A stretch of DNA of 33,265 bases from Planctomycetota bacterium (GCA_003576855.1 QEVI01000012.1:1-33265); one strand, 5' to 3'. Positions 23,534-32,056 are shown, numbered from the stretch's first letter. Program-made: numbers and translations. The notes: generated by a model not told the origin, from the letters alone.

Positions 23534-24841
23534 GTGGGCGCGTTCCTAGACAACTATCTGCCGAGCTGGCTGGCGTACACGCTGGCCGCGCTAGTGCACA
23601 TCTTCCTGCTGCTGAACCTGATCGCCGTCGGCGCGCTGGTGTTCATTTGGCTTGAGCGTAAGATCTCCGGCCGCATCCAAGACCGTCTCGGTCCGACGCG
23701 CGTGGGGGGCAAATTCGGCTGGCTGCAAACGCTGGCCGACGGGCTGAAGCTCATCACCAAGGAAGACTTGATGCCCGTCGGCGCCGATGCGCTGCTCTTT
23801 CGGGCGGCGCCGTATGTGAGCTTCGCCGCGAGCGTCACGGCGTTTATGGCGATACCGTTCGCCGGGGGCGCCTACCCGTGGGTGGCCCAACGGCTGAACA
23901 CGGGCGTGTTCTTCGTCATCGCCGTCATTGGCCTGGAAGTGTTCGGCGTCATTTTGGCGGGCTATAGCTCCGCGTCGAAGTGGTCGCTGTTCGGCGCGAT
24001 GCGCGAGGCGGCGCAAGTGGTGAGCTACGAAGTGCCGCTGGGCATGTGCGCGGTGGTGCCGGTGCTGCTGGCCGGGTCGATGGATTTGGTCGTCATCGGC
24101 GATCAGCAGGCCGGCTGGTTCACGAACTGGTTTTTGTTCAACGACCCGGCGACGTTCATCACGTTTTGGGTCTATTTCACGTGCGCCACGGCCAGCGTCA
24201 ATCGGGCGCCGTTCGACCTGGCCGAAGCGGAGAGCGAGCTGGTTGCCGGCTTCCACACGGAATACTCGGGTCTGCGGTGGAGCTTCTTCTTCATGGCCGA
24301 GTACGGGTCGATGCTATCGGTGAGCTTGTTAGCGTCGATTCTGTTTCTGGGCGGTTGGCATGGGCCGATCCCCGTCGCGTCGATGCTCGGGTTGACGTAT
24401 GAGAACGGAGCCGTCGCGGGCTACCTGGGCAATTTGCTGGGCTGCGTGAACATCCTGCTGAAGGGCGTGCTAGGCGTATCGGTGATGATGTGGGTCCGCT
24501 GGACGCTGCCGCGGCTGCGTATCGACCAGGTGATGACGACTTGCCTGAAGTACTGCACGCCCATTGCGGCGGCCATGTTTCTCGGCGCCATCATGTGGCA
24601 GTATTACCTGCCGCACCGCAATTTCTTCGGTCTGCTGCCCGCGAACGAGTCGGCCTACGCGGTTCATGAAGGGTGGGCCGACCAGGAGGGGATCTCCTCG
24701 GCGGGCGCCGTCAACATGGTCGAGGCGGCTGACGATTCGCGGGGGGGGTTGGCAGTTGAGGGCGCCGGCTCCGCGGCGCTGTTGTTCGATCCGGCGACGC
24801 CGAGTACATCGCATGTCGCCAGTGCAGAAAGGGGCGGCTGA
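23534..24841 (+). CDS. nuoH: NADH-quinone oxidoreductase subunit NuoH
   Basis: 435 residues from a GTG with GAGGA ten bases upstream; the family is usually 320-360. ERKISGRIQDRLGPTRVG (41-58) and NRAPFDLAEAESELVAGFHTEYSG are the ND1 signatures, the second with the acidic loop that links the quinone channel to the proton path. About eight membrane helices are visible. The last ~65 residues (after YYLPHRNFFG) form a hydrophilic, Ala/Glu-rich tail not usual in the family. It lies two bases before nuoJ, so coupling is likely. Confidence 0.95.
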   Translation: MGAFLDNYLPSWLAYTLAALVHIFLLLNLIAVGALVFIWLERKISGRIQDRLGPTRVGGKFGWLQTLADGLKLITKEDLMPVGADALLFRAAPYVSFAASVTAFMAIPFAGGAYPWVAQRLNTGVFFVIAVIGLEVFGVILAGYSSASKWSLFGAMREAAQVVSYEVPLGMCAVVPVLLAGSMDLVVIGDQQAGWFTNWFLFNDPATFITFWVYFTCATASVNRAPFDLAEAESELVAGFHTEYSGLRWSFFFMAEYGSMLSVSLLASILFLGGWHGPIPVASMLGLTYENGAVAGYLGNLLGCVNILLKGVLGVSVMMWVRWTLPRLRIDQVMTTCLKYCTPIAAAMFLGAIMWQYYLPHRNFFGLLPANESAYAVHEGWADQEGISSAGAVNMVEAADDSRGGLAVEGAGSAALLFDPATPSTSHVASAERGG

Positions 24842-24843
24842 CC

Positions 24844-25440
24844 ATGGAGCCCATCTACTGGCCGTCGTTCTTTTTTTACCTGTTCGCGATTCTCGCGTGC
24901 GGATTCGCCGTCGCGGTGCTGCTATCGGCGAACATCGTCCGCATGGCTTTCTACCTGGTGCTGTCGCTGGCGGCTACGAGCGGGCTGTTCTTCTTGGCCG
25001 GCCAGGAGTTCATCGGCGCGATGCAGCTCTTGATTTACGTCGGCGGCACGCTGGTGCTGCTGGTCTTTGGCGTCATGCTCACTTCCCAGGAGCGGTTCGT
25101 CAGCATGAAGACCATGAGCGGCGATTGGTTCATCGGGCTGATGGCCGGCGGGGCGTTGCTCAGCTTGCTGGCGGCCGCGGCGTTCAGCGTGCCCCAGTGG
25201 GGCAGCCCCGATCGCGCCGCCGTCGAGAACTTGCCGGTGCAGAAGACGGCCGCTCCGATCGCCATGGGGCTGCTGGGGGCTCGCGTCGATCAGCCGGGGC
25301 CGGACGAGCCGCAACGCGGCGTCATGTCTGGATACCTGCTCCACTTTGAGATCGTCTCGGTACATTTGCTCGTCGTCCTGGTCGGGGCCGCCTACTTGGC
25401 TCGGGCCAAACGCAAGACCGCGCCGGCGCCCGGCGTTTAA
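24844..25440 (+). CDS. nuoJ: NADH-quinone oxidoreductase subunit NuoJ
   Basis: 198 residues. Four helices come first, with the characteristic FIGAMQLLIYVGGTLVLLVFGVML (about 56-79) corresponding to the pi-bulge helix of ND6. A hydrophilic stretch at about 120-160 (PVQKTAAP, DQPGPDEPQ) separates the last helix (HFEIVSVHLLVVLVGAAYLARAKRK). The protein is part of the membrane arm and moves during the coupling cycle. It follows nuoH after two bases and precedes nuoK by 28 bases. Confidence 0.95.
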   Translation: MEPIYWPSFFFYLFAILACGFAVAVLLSANIVRMAFYLVLSLAATSGLFFLAGQEFIGAMQLLIYVGGTLVLLVFGVMLTSQERFVSMKTMSGDWFIGLMAGGALLSLLAAAAFSVPQWGSPDRAAVENLPVQKTAAPIAMGLLGARVDQPGPDEPQRGVMSGYLLHFEIVSVHLLVVLVGAAYLARAKRKTAPAPGV

Positions 25441-25468
25441 CATCGCACACCAGCCGCCCTGCCCTGTC

Positions 25469-25831
25469 ATGAACTCGACGTTCCATTTGGCCAACTTGCT
25501 GACGGAGCCGCCCGGCATCGCCCATTTCATGACGGTCGGCGCGGTGCTGTTCGTTTGCGGGGCGATGTGCATGGCCACCAAGCGCAACGCCCTAGGCGTG
25601 CTGATGGGCATCGAACTGGTGCTCAACGGCGCGAACATGAACTTCGTCGCCTTCGGCAGCCAGTATTTGCAGAATGGGGGCGAGTATTTGGGCCTCGACG
25701 GCCCGCTGATGGCGCTGTTCGTGATCGTGCTGGCGGCGGCCGAGGCGGCCGTGGCGTTGGCCATCGCGCTGAATTTTTACAACAACCACGACTCGATCGA
25801 CGTCGATCGGGCTGACCAATTGCAGGGGTAG
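25469..25831 (+). CDS. nuoK: NADH-quinone oxidoreductase subunit NuoK
   Basis: 120 residues from the ATG at 25469; an upstream in-frame start at 25346 overlaps nuoJ and lacks similarity. Three helices, with the two conserved buried Glu residues in MGIELVLNGANMNFVAF and AAAEAAVALAIAL, which are required for proton transfer in E. coli. The N-terminus (NSTFHLANLLTEPPG) is about 20 residues longer than in E. coli. nuoL follows after 13 bases. Confidence 0.95.
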   Translation: MNSTFHLANLLTEPPGIAHFMTVGAVLFVCGAMCMATKRNALGVLMGIELVLNGANMNFVAFGSQYLQNGGEYLGLDGPLMALFVIVLAAAEAAVALAIALNFYNNHDSIDVDRADQLQG

Positions 25832-25844
25832 CCTCGAAACACTG

Positions 25845-28271
25845 ATGGACGCATCCGCCCTACCCACGCTGCTGGCCATCGCCTGGTTGACGCCGTTGGC
25901 GTCGTTCACGGTGATCGTGCTCTTGGGCAAGTCGCTGGGGCCCCACGGCAAATACGCCGGCTACATTTCGGTCGGCGCGATCCTGGTGAGCACGGTGATG
26001 AGTCTGGTCGCCCTGTTCGGCGCCTGGCTGCCGAACCATCCGTTGGCCGACGCGTCGCATCACGGGGCGAGCTACGAGGCGGGCGCTCACGGATCTTCTT
26101 CGCCAAACGCCCACTCCGGCGACTCGCACGCCGACGGCCGCGCGGCCGATGCGCACGCTGCTGACGCCCACGCCGCCGACGAAGCCCATGAAAGCGAAAA
26201 GCCCGCCTACTACGGCGATTGGTACGCGCTGGGCCAGTGGGGCAAGCTGAAGCTCACGATCGGCTATTACATCGACGCCCTCACGGTGACGATGTTCTCG
26301 ATGGTGTCGCTGATCGCCGCGTGCGTGCATGTCTATGCCCTGGGCTACATGCACGACGAGCTGCACGACCCGTACGTCGATCATGAAGTCCACGTCCACG
26401 ATGGCGGCCACCTCCACCGCCCGGGGCGATTCCACCGCTTCTTCCAGTACTTGTCGCTGTTCAGCTTCAGCATGCTGGGGCTGGTGATCGCCGGCAACGT
26501 GGCGATGGTGTTCGTCTTCTGGGAGCTGGTCGGCATCTGTTCGTACTTTCTCATCGGTTTTTACATCGAGCGGCAGAGCGCCAGCAACGCGGCGAACAAG
26601 GCGTTCATTACCAACCGCGTTGGCGACTTCGGCATGCTCATCGGCATGATGGCCCTGTGGGCGAGCCTCGGCACGTTCGCCTTCGGCGACCTGACGACGC
26701 CCGACGGCCAAACCGAACTGGGCATTTTCAGTCGTCTCCGCACCGCGGAAAACGATCATCGCCTCGTGCCCCCGCCGGAGATGGTAGCCGAGGGGGAGCG
26801 GACGTTTGCGTCGACGGAAACGACCGGGGACGGCGGCAGTAACGCGGGTCATTGGCTGCTGTTCATCGCTGGGGTGGGCATCTTCTGCGGGTGCGTCGGC
26901 AAGAGCGCCCAGTTCCCGCTCCACGTCTGGTTGCCGGACGCGATGGAGGGGCCGACGCCCGTCTCGGCGCTGGTTCATTCGGCGACGATGGTCGCCGCTG
27001 GCGTGTACCTGGTGGGCCGTTTTTATCCGGCGTTTTCGCCCGAGGCGCTGTTGGTGATCGCGGTCGTCGGCTGCATCACGCTGACGATCGCCGCGACGAT
27101 CGCCATTACCGCCGTAGACATCAAGCGGGTCTTGGCCTACTCGACCGTGAGCCAGCTCGGCTACATGATGCTGTCGCTCGGGCTGGGGGGCTGGGCGGCC
27201 GGCTTGTTTCACCTCGTCACGCACGCCTTTTTCAAGAGCCTGCTGTTTCTTTGCTCAGGATCGGTGATTCACGCCGTCCACAGCAACGACATGCGCGAGA
27301 TGGGCGGCCTGCGCCGGAAAATGCCGATTACCGCTTACACGATGCTCGTGGGGTGCCTGGCGATCATCGGCGCCGGCATCCCACTCACCGCGTTCGGCCT
27401 CAGCGGGTACTACTCGAAGGACGCCATCGTCGAGCAGGCCTGGAGCTTCGCCGAGACCAACAAGGGCGCGTATTGGCTGCTGCTGGCCATGCCGGTGGTC
27501 GGTGCGGCGATGACGGCGTTTTACATGTTCCGCCTGTGGTACATGACGTTCGCCGGCAAGCCGCGGAACCATCACCGGTACGACCACGCCCACGAGTCGC
27601 CCGCGGTGATGACGCGACCGCTATTGCTCCTGGCGTTTTTTGCAATTGCGGTCGGATGGACCGTACCGCTGACCAATCTGAGCGTCACTAACCTGCTGCA
27701 CCAGGCCGAGCCTGCTGGCATCGCCGCCACGAGCCACGGCGTGCTTTTGCCGTCGCTGACCGTCCCGGCCGAGGCGCTCAGCCACGCCCCGGAGATCAAG
27801 TTTAAGGCCGGGCTGGCCGCCTTCGGCGCCGCGATGACCGGCCTGCTGGCGGCCACGGTGATTTACCTTTGGAACACGTTGAACCCGGCCGAGATTCGGC
27901 AGACCTTTCAGCCGGTTTACCGGCTGCTGTGGAACAAGTGGTACTTCGACGAGTTGTATAGCGCGGCGTTGATTCGGCCGACGATGGCCTTGGGACGACG
28001 GATCGCGGCGTTTGACCGCGCCGTCATCGACGAGCTGATCCACGGGCTGGCCTGGCTTTCCCGCGGCGTGTCGAAGGTGTTCGGCGTGCTTTTCGACCAG
28101 ACCGTCGTCGACGGCACGGTGAACACGTTCGCGGATTGGACCTGGGACTTCGGCCTGCTGCTCCGCCGCCTGCAGACCGGGAGCGTGCGGCAATACGTGT
28201 TATTCATCGTCGCCGGCACCCTGGTGCTGTTCGTCGCGGTATCGACCGTGCAATGGCTGGCCTATAGCTAG
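25845..28271 (+). CDS. nuoL: NADH-quinone oxidoreductase subunit NuoL with His-rich loops
   Basis: 808 residues; the family is usually 610-650. The antiporter core is complete: FVFWELVGICSYFLIGFY (Glu227), KSAQFPLHVWLPDAMEGPTPVSALVHSATMVAAGVYLVGR, DIKRVLAYSTVSQLGYM, and a long amphipathic lateral helix with terminal helix at the C-terminus. Two hydrophilic insertions near the N-terminus are unusual: residues 65-120 with repeated AADAHAAD units and about ten His, and 170-198 (HDELHDP, DHEVHVHDGGHLH) with nine His. Such His/Asp loops could bind metal. The reading frame is intact. It is preceded by nuoK and followed by a heptamer array and nuoM. Confidence 0.95.
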   Translation: MDASALPTLLAIAWLTPLASFTVIVLLGKSLGPHGKYAGYISVGAILVSTVMSLVALFGAWLPNHPLADASHHGASYEAGAHGSSSPNAHSGDSHADGRAADAHAADAHAADEAHESEKPAYYGDWYALGQWGKLKLTIGYYIDALTVTMFSMVSLIAACVHVYALGYMHDELHDPYVDHEVHVHDGGHLHRPGRFHRFFQYLSLFSFSMLGLVIAGNVAMVFVFWELVGICSYFLIGFYIERQSASNAANKAFITNRVGDFGMLIGMMALWASLGTFAFGDLTTPDGQTELGIFSRLRTAENDHRLVPPPEMVAEGERTFASTETTGDGGSNAGHWLLFIAGVGIFCGCVGKSAQFPLHVWLPDAMEGPTPVSALVHSATMVAAGVYLVGRFYPAFSPEALLVIAVVGCITLTIAATIAITAVDIKRVLAYSTVSQLGYMMLSLGLGGWAAGLFHLVTHAFFKSLLFLCSGSVIHAVHSNDMREMGGLRRKMPITAYTMLVGCLAIIGAGIPLTAFGLSGYYSKDAIVEQAWSFAETNKGAYWLLLAMPVVGAAMTAFYMFRLWYMTFAGKPRNHHRYDHAHESPAVMTRPLLLLAFFAIAVGWTVPLTNLSVTNLLHQAEPAGIAATSHGVLLPSLTVPAEALSHAPEIKFKAGLAAFGAAMTGLLAATVIYLWNTLNPAEIRQTFQPVYRLLWNKWYFDELYSAALIRPTMALGRRIAAFDRAVIDELIHGLAWLSRGVSKVFGVLFDQTVVDGTVNTFADWTWDFGLLLRRLQTGSVRQYVLFIVAGTLVLFVAVSTVQWLAYS

Positions 28272-28342
28272 GGGCCAGCGGTCAGCTACGCCGAGCCTGA
28301 CTCTGACCTCTGAACCCTGAACCCTGACCCCTGACCTCTGCG
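28271..28342 (+). repeat. Inverted heptamer array upstream of nuoM
   Basis: Right part: six 7-base units of the CYCTGAM type at 28301-28342, three bases before the nuoM ATG. Left arm: GGGGCCAGCGGTCAG at 28271-28285, beginning on the last base of the nuoL stop codon; it is largely complementary to the CTGACCCCTGACCTC stretch. No Shine-Dalgarno sequence. Confidence 0.75.
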
Positions 28343-28345
28343 TCA

Positions 28346-30193
28346 ATGAACCTCAGCGACCCCATAGCCTATCTCAGCCTGATGGTGTTTTTGCCGGCGC
28401 TTGGCGCGCTGGTGTTGGCGTTCTTTCCGCGCGGGCGGGAGGACGCCATCAAGTTCACCGCCTTGGGCTTCACCATTTTCACGTTCATGCTCACGCTCGG
28501 CATGCTCATGGAGGACGCCGGCGGAGTGAACTTCGAGGCTGGCGCCGCCGAGATGCAGAATCTGTTTTCGGCCGCGTGGATTCCCTCGTTCGGCATCCAG
28601 TACCTGATGGGGCTGGACGGCATCAGCTTTCCCCTGGTAGTGCTGACCGCGTTCCTGAGCGTGCTTGCGATGGTCGCCAGTTGGCCGATCACGAAGCACG
28701 TCAAGGCGTACTGCATTTTGTTCTTGCTGTTGGAAACGGGAATGATCGGCGTCTTCATGGCGCTGGACTTCTTCCTGTTCTACGTCTTTTGGGAAGTCAT
28801 GCTCCTGCCGATGTACTTTCTCATCGGCGTGTGGGGCGGCCCGCGCAAGGAATACGCGGCGATCAAGTTCTTCCTGTATACGCTGGTCGGCAGCGTGCTG
28901 ATGCTGATCGCGATTTTGATGCTCTACTTCAACAGCGACCTCACGCTGCTCAATTCGCAGCAACTGGCCGACGCCGGCATCTTCGCCGTCGCCGCCGAGG
29001 GCGGCAATCCGCAAACGGTCGAGCAGGCCTATCAGGCGTGGCTGGCTAGCGACGACGACACGGCCCGCCGGTTCCAGGAGATCCAGGCCGAGACGAACCC
29101 GGCTCGTCGGCGGCAGCTTCACACGTTCAACATCCTCGCGCTGCAGCAAATGGGGCAGCTTGAAAACAGCCCCTTTAGCCAGAACGTCTGGCTCGGCCGC
29201 AGCATTCAGTGGTGGGCCTTCTTGCTGCTGCTGATCGGTTTCATCATTAAGGTGCCCAGCGTGCCGCTCCACACGTGGTTGCCCGACGCCCACGTCGAGG
29301 CGCCGACGCCGATCTCGATGATCCTGGCCGGCGTGCTGCTGAAGATGGGCGGCTATGGCATCATCCGCATCTGTTACCCGATCTGCCCGGCGGCGGCCTA
29401 CGAGCTGGCGTACGTCGTCTGCGGCATCGGCGTCGTCAGCATGGTGTGGGGGGCCTTCGCGGCGCTGGCGCAGAACGACTTCAAGCGCATGGTGGCGTAC
29501 AGCTCGGTGAGCCACATGGGCTACGTCGTGCTGGGGCTGGGCGTCTGGAGCCTGGGCATGTGGACGGCCGGCCCGGGCGGTTCGGCCACATACAATGCCG
29601 ATTACTGGAAGATGGGCGTCACCGGCGCCATGTACCAGATGATCGCTCATGGCATTAGCTCGGCCGGCATGTTTTTCTGCGTCGGCGTCCTGTACGACCG
29701 GGTCCATCACCGCAACCTCAACGAGTTCGGCGGCATCTTCGGCCGCATGCCGGTGTACGCCGGCATGGCCGTGGCGATCTTCTTCGCCGGCCTTGGCTTG
29801 CCAGGGCTGTGCGGGTTTATCGGCGAAGTGTTCGTCGTGCTCTCGGTGTGGAAGTACAGCCAACTGCTGGCGGTCGTCTCGGCAGCCGTAGTAATTCTGA
29901 CAGCCGGATACATTCTGTGGGCCATCCAGCGGGTTTACCTGGGCGCGGAATACCGCGGCCCGCATGGCGAGGCTCTCACGCCGATGACCGTGCGCGAAAT
30001 GGCGGTCGCGATTCCGCTGGTGGTGTTTGCGATCGTCTTCGGCGTGTATCCGCCGAGCCTGCTGAATTACATGCAGCCGTCGATCGACCGCCAGGTCGAA
30101 ACGCTGGCCGCGTGGACGGAGCGGTACGACGCCGACCGCGAAGCGCTGCAAAACACGCTCAACAACGACCAGGAGCAAGTCGCCGCCAAATAA
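28346..30193 (+). CDS. nuoM: NADH-quinone oxidoreductase subunit NuoM with insertion
   Basis: 615 residues; the family is usually about 500. FYVFWEVMLLPMYFLIG (Glu150) and IKVPSVPLHTWLPDAHVEAPTPISMILAGVLLKMGGYG (Lys302) are the proton-channel signatures, and FKRMVAYSSVSHMGYVVLG follows. Residues about 197-287 are a hydrophilic insertion (NPQTVEQAYQAWLASDDDTARRFQEIQ and after) between membrane helices, with helical character. The C-terminus adds an acidic 35-residue tail. The insertion is in frame and amphipathic, so it is probably a folded accessory segment. A pair of GC hairpins follows the stop. Confidence 0.95.
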   Translation: MNLSDPIAYLSLMVFLPALGALVLAFFPRGREDAIKFTALGFTIFTFMLTLGMLMEDAGGVNFEAGAAEMQNLFSAAWIPSFGIQYLMGLDGISFPLVVLTAFLSVLAMVASWPITKHVKAYCILFLLLETGMIGVFMALDFFLFYVFWEVMLLPMYFLIGVWGGPRKEYAAIKFFLYTLVGSVLMLIAILMLYFNSDLTLLNSQQLADAGIFAVAAEGGNPQTVEQAYQAWLASDDDTARRFQEIQAETNPARRRQLHTFNILALQQMGQLENSPFSQNVWLGRSIQWWAFLLLLIGFIIKVPSVPLHTWLPDAHVEAPTPISMILAGVLLKMGGYGIIRICYPICPAAAYELAYVVCGIGVVSMVWGAFAALAQNDFKRMVAYSSVSHMGYVVLGLGVWSLGMWTAGPGGSATYNADYWKMGVTGAMYQMIAHGISSAGMFFCVGVLYDRVHHRNLNEFGGIFGRMPVYAGMAVAIFFAGLGLPGLCGFIGEVFVVLSVWKYSQLLAVVSAAVVILTAGYILWAIQRVYLGAEYRGPHGEALTPMTVREMAVAIPLVVFAIVFGVYPPSLLNYMQPSIDRQVETLAAWTERYDADREALQNTLNNDQEQVAAK

Positions 30194-30258
30194 GCCGGCG
30201 CGACGATCGCCGCCGGCCGGCATCGCCCCCAGACATTTAGCCGCGGCGTTCACGCCGC
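30194..30258. repeat. Two GC hairpins between nuoM and nuoN
   Basis: Hairpin 1: GCCGGCG (30194-30200) with CGCCGGC (30211-30217), ten-base loop, starting at the nuoM stop. Hairpin 2: GCGGCG (30243-30248) with CGCCGC (30253-30258), TTCA loop. There is no T-run, so these are repeat elements or mRNA stabilisers rather than terminators. Confidence 0.6.
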
Positions 30259-30292
30259 GCCCACAGGCCCATCCCCCTAAGAGCCCCGCGCA

Positions 30293-32056
30293 GTGAACCT
30301 GCCTACGTTAATCGACTCGCTGATTTCCGACACCGTCCAGCGGAGCTTGCCGCTTTTCGGGCCGGAACTGGCGCTGTGCGCGACGATCGTGCTGCTGCTT
30401 CTGGCGCGGGTGATTCCGGTGGTCGATCAGATACCGCCGCTGGTGATTGCGCTGGTCGGCGCCGTCGTCGCCTTGGTGGCGGCGATACCCCGCGAAGGGA
30501 TGGCAGGGCTCGCGGCGATTGAACGCCAGGAGCTGTTCACCGGCATGCTCGTCTACGACGCGCTCACGGTGTACCTGCGGCTCTTTCTGACGGCGTTTGC
30601 CGTGCTGTTCGTCATCCTGTCGCGGCTCACGGGCATTGCGGATCGGCAGGACGGCCAGGATTACTACGCGCTGGTGCTGGGCGCCACGATCGGCATGTGC
30701 ATCATGGCGTCGGCCAATCACCTGCTCTCGCTGTTCTTGGGCGTTGAAATGGCGAGCGTGCCGTCGTATGTGCTGGCGGGGATCGTCAAAGGCCGGCGGC
30801 GCAGCAGCGAGGCGGCCCTCAAGTACGCCGTCTACGGAGCGGGCGCGGCGGGCATCATGCTGTATGGGGTGAGCCTGATTGCGGGACTGCTCGGCTCGGC
30901 CCACATTCCGACGATGGCGCAGCGGCTGGTCGAGTTCGACGTCGCGGCGAAGCTAGCCGACCGGGATTACACGGTGATGGTTCTCGCCTTGGGCGGCCTC
31001 ATGGTGGGCGTCGGGCTGGCGTTCAAGCTGTCCGCCGTGCCGTTTCATTTTTGGTGCCCCGACGTGTTTGAAGGCGCATCGGCGGAGATCGGCGGATTTC
31101 TGTCGGTGGCGTCGAAGGCGGCGGCGCTGGCGCTATTGGTGCGGGTGGGCATTGGGTTCACCGAGGCGCCCCAGCACGGCGCCGAGCCGCCGCGCCAGCC
31201 GGTGGCCGCGGCCGCCGCGAGCTTCGCGACCCCGCCTGCCATCCGCATGGTTGCAGCAACTAACGGCGACGAGCGCTTGGCTCAAGCGGACGGGCAGGCG
31301 GGTCGTTCAAGCGACCAGACCATCGAACGCGCGGGTTCCGCCGCTGAGGGCTCGCCGCTTTCGCCGGTCCGCACGTTTTTTGTTTCCGTTGTTGCCGCCG
31401 TCGCGATCATCACGTGCACCTTCGGCAACCTTGCCGCTTACGGCCAAAAGAACATCAAGCGGCTCCTGGCGTATTCGACGATCGCCCATGCGGGGTACAT
31501 GATGATGCCGGTGGCGGCGGCGATTGCCCTTGCCGGCGACAATCCGGCGGCCGCCTCCGATGCGATCGCCGCTCTGCTGCTCTATGCGACGATCTATTTG
31601 TTCATGAACCTCGGGGCGTTTGCGATCGTGGCGTTTTTGCGGAACGCGATGCAAAGCGAAGAAATCAAGGACTACGCGGGCCTGGTGAGCCGGGCGCCGA
31701 TGATCGCCGTGGCGATGACGGTGATTCTGTTCAGCTTGGTCGGCTTGCCGCCGCTGGCCGGGTTCTGGCCAAAGCTGCGACTGTTGCAAGCGTTGTACGA
31801 GGCGGGCGGGTCGCTATTGATGTTCGCCCTGGTGGTCGCGGCCATCAACACGGCCATTTCGCTGGTGTACTACGCCCGCGTGGCCAAGACGATGTGTATT
31901 GACCCCCAGCCCGACACCAGCCGCCCGGTCCAACTGGGGTTCTTGCCGACGACCTTCGTGTTCGCCATGGCGCTGCCGGTGGCCATTTTGGGCGTTCTGC
32001 CGGAACTGGTGGCGCCGTGGACTCGCGACGCCGCCGCCGGGCTGTTCGGCGTTTGA
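30293..32056 (+). CDS. nuoN: NADH-quinone oxidoreductase subunit NuoN with insertion
   Basis: 587 residues from a GTG; the family is usually 480-500. LFLGVEMASVPSYVLAG (Glu152), AFKLSAVPFHFWCPDVFEGAS, and QKNIKRLLAYSTIAHAGYMMM are the antiporter signatures. Residues about 290-357 (bases 31160-31364) form a hydrophilic, low-complexity insertion (PPRQPVAAAAAS, NGDERLAQADGQAGRSSDQ) between helices. Its DNA contains two palindromes (31274-31288 and 31301-31316), pointing to insertion of a repeat element. The frame is preserved. NuoN is the last recognised complex I gene here. The GTG has no clear Shine-Dalgarno sequence. Confidence 0.95.
   Translation: MNLPTLIDSLISDTVQRSLPLFGPELALCATIVLLLLARVIPVVDQIPPLVIALVGAVVALVAAIPREGMAGLAAIERQELFTGMLVYDALTVYLRLFLTAFAVLFVILSRLTGIADRQDGQDYYALVLGATIGMCIMASANHLLSLFLGVEMASVPSYVLAGIVKGRRRSSEAALKYAVYGAGAAGIMLYGVSLIAGLLGSAHIPTMAQRLVEFDVAAKLADRDYTVMVLALGGLMVGVGLAFKLSAVPFHFWCPDVFEGASAEIGGFLSVASKAAALALLVRVGIGFTEAPQHGAEPPRQPVAAAAASFATPPAIRMVAATNGDERLAQADGQAGRSSDQTIERAGSAAEGSPLSPVRTFFVSVVAAVAIITCTFGNLAAYGQKNIKRLLAYSTIAHAGYMMMPVAAAIALAGDNPAAASDAIAALLLYATIYLFMNLGAFAIVAFLRNAMQSEEIKDYAGLVSRAPMIAVAMTVILFSLVGLPPLAGFWPKLRLLQALYEAGGSLLMFALVVAAINTAISLVYYARVAKTMCIDPQPDTSRPVQLGFLPTTFVFAMALPVAILGVLPELVAPWTRDAAAGLFGV
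31274..31316. repeat. Two palindromes inside the nuoN insertion
   Basis: First: CGCTTG (31274-31279) and CAAGCG (31283-31288), GCT loop. Second: GGTCG (31301-31305) and CGACC (31312-31316), TTCAAG loop. The second resembles the core of the palindrome at 13757-13782 (GGTCGCTTAAGCGAC). Confidence 0.7.

Noticed and set aside
28343-30253. 636-codon frame antisense to nuoM
   Set aside because: His/Gln/Arg-rich shadow typical of the complement of GC-rich membrane-protein genes.
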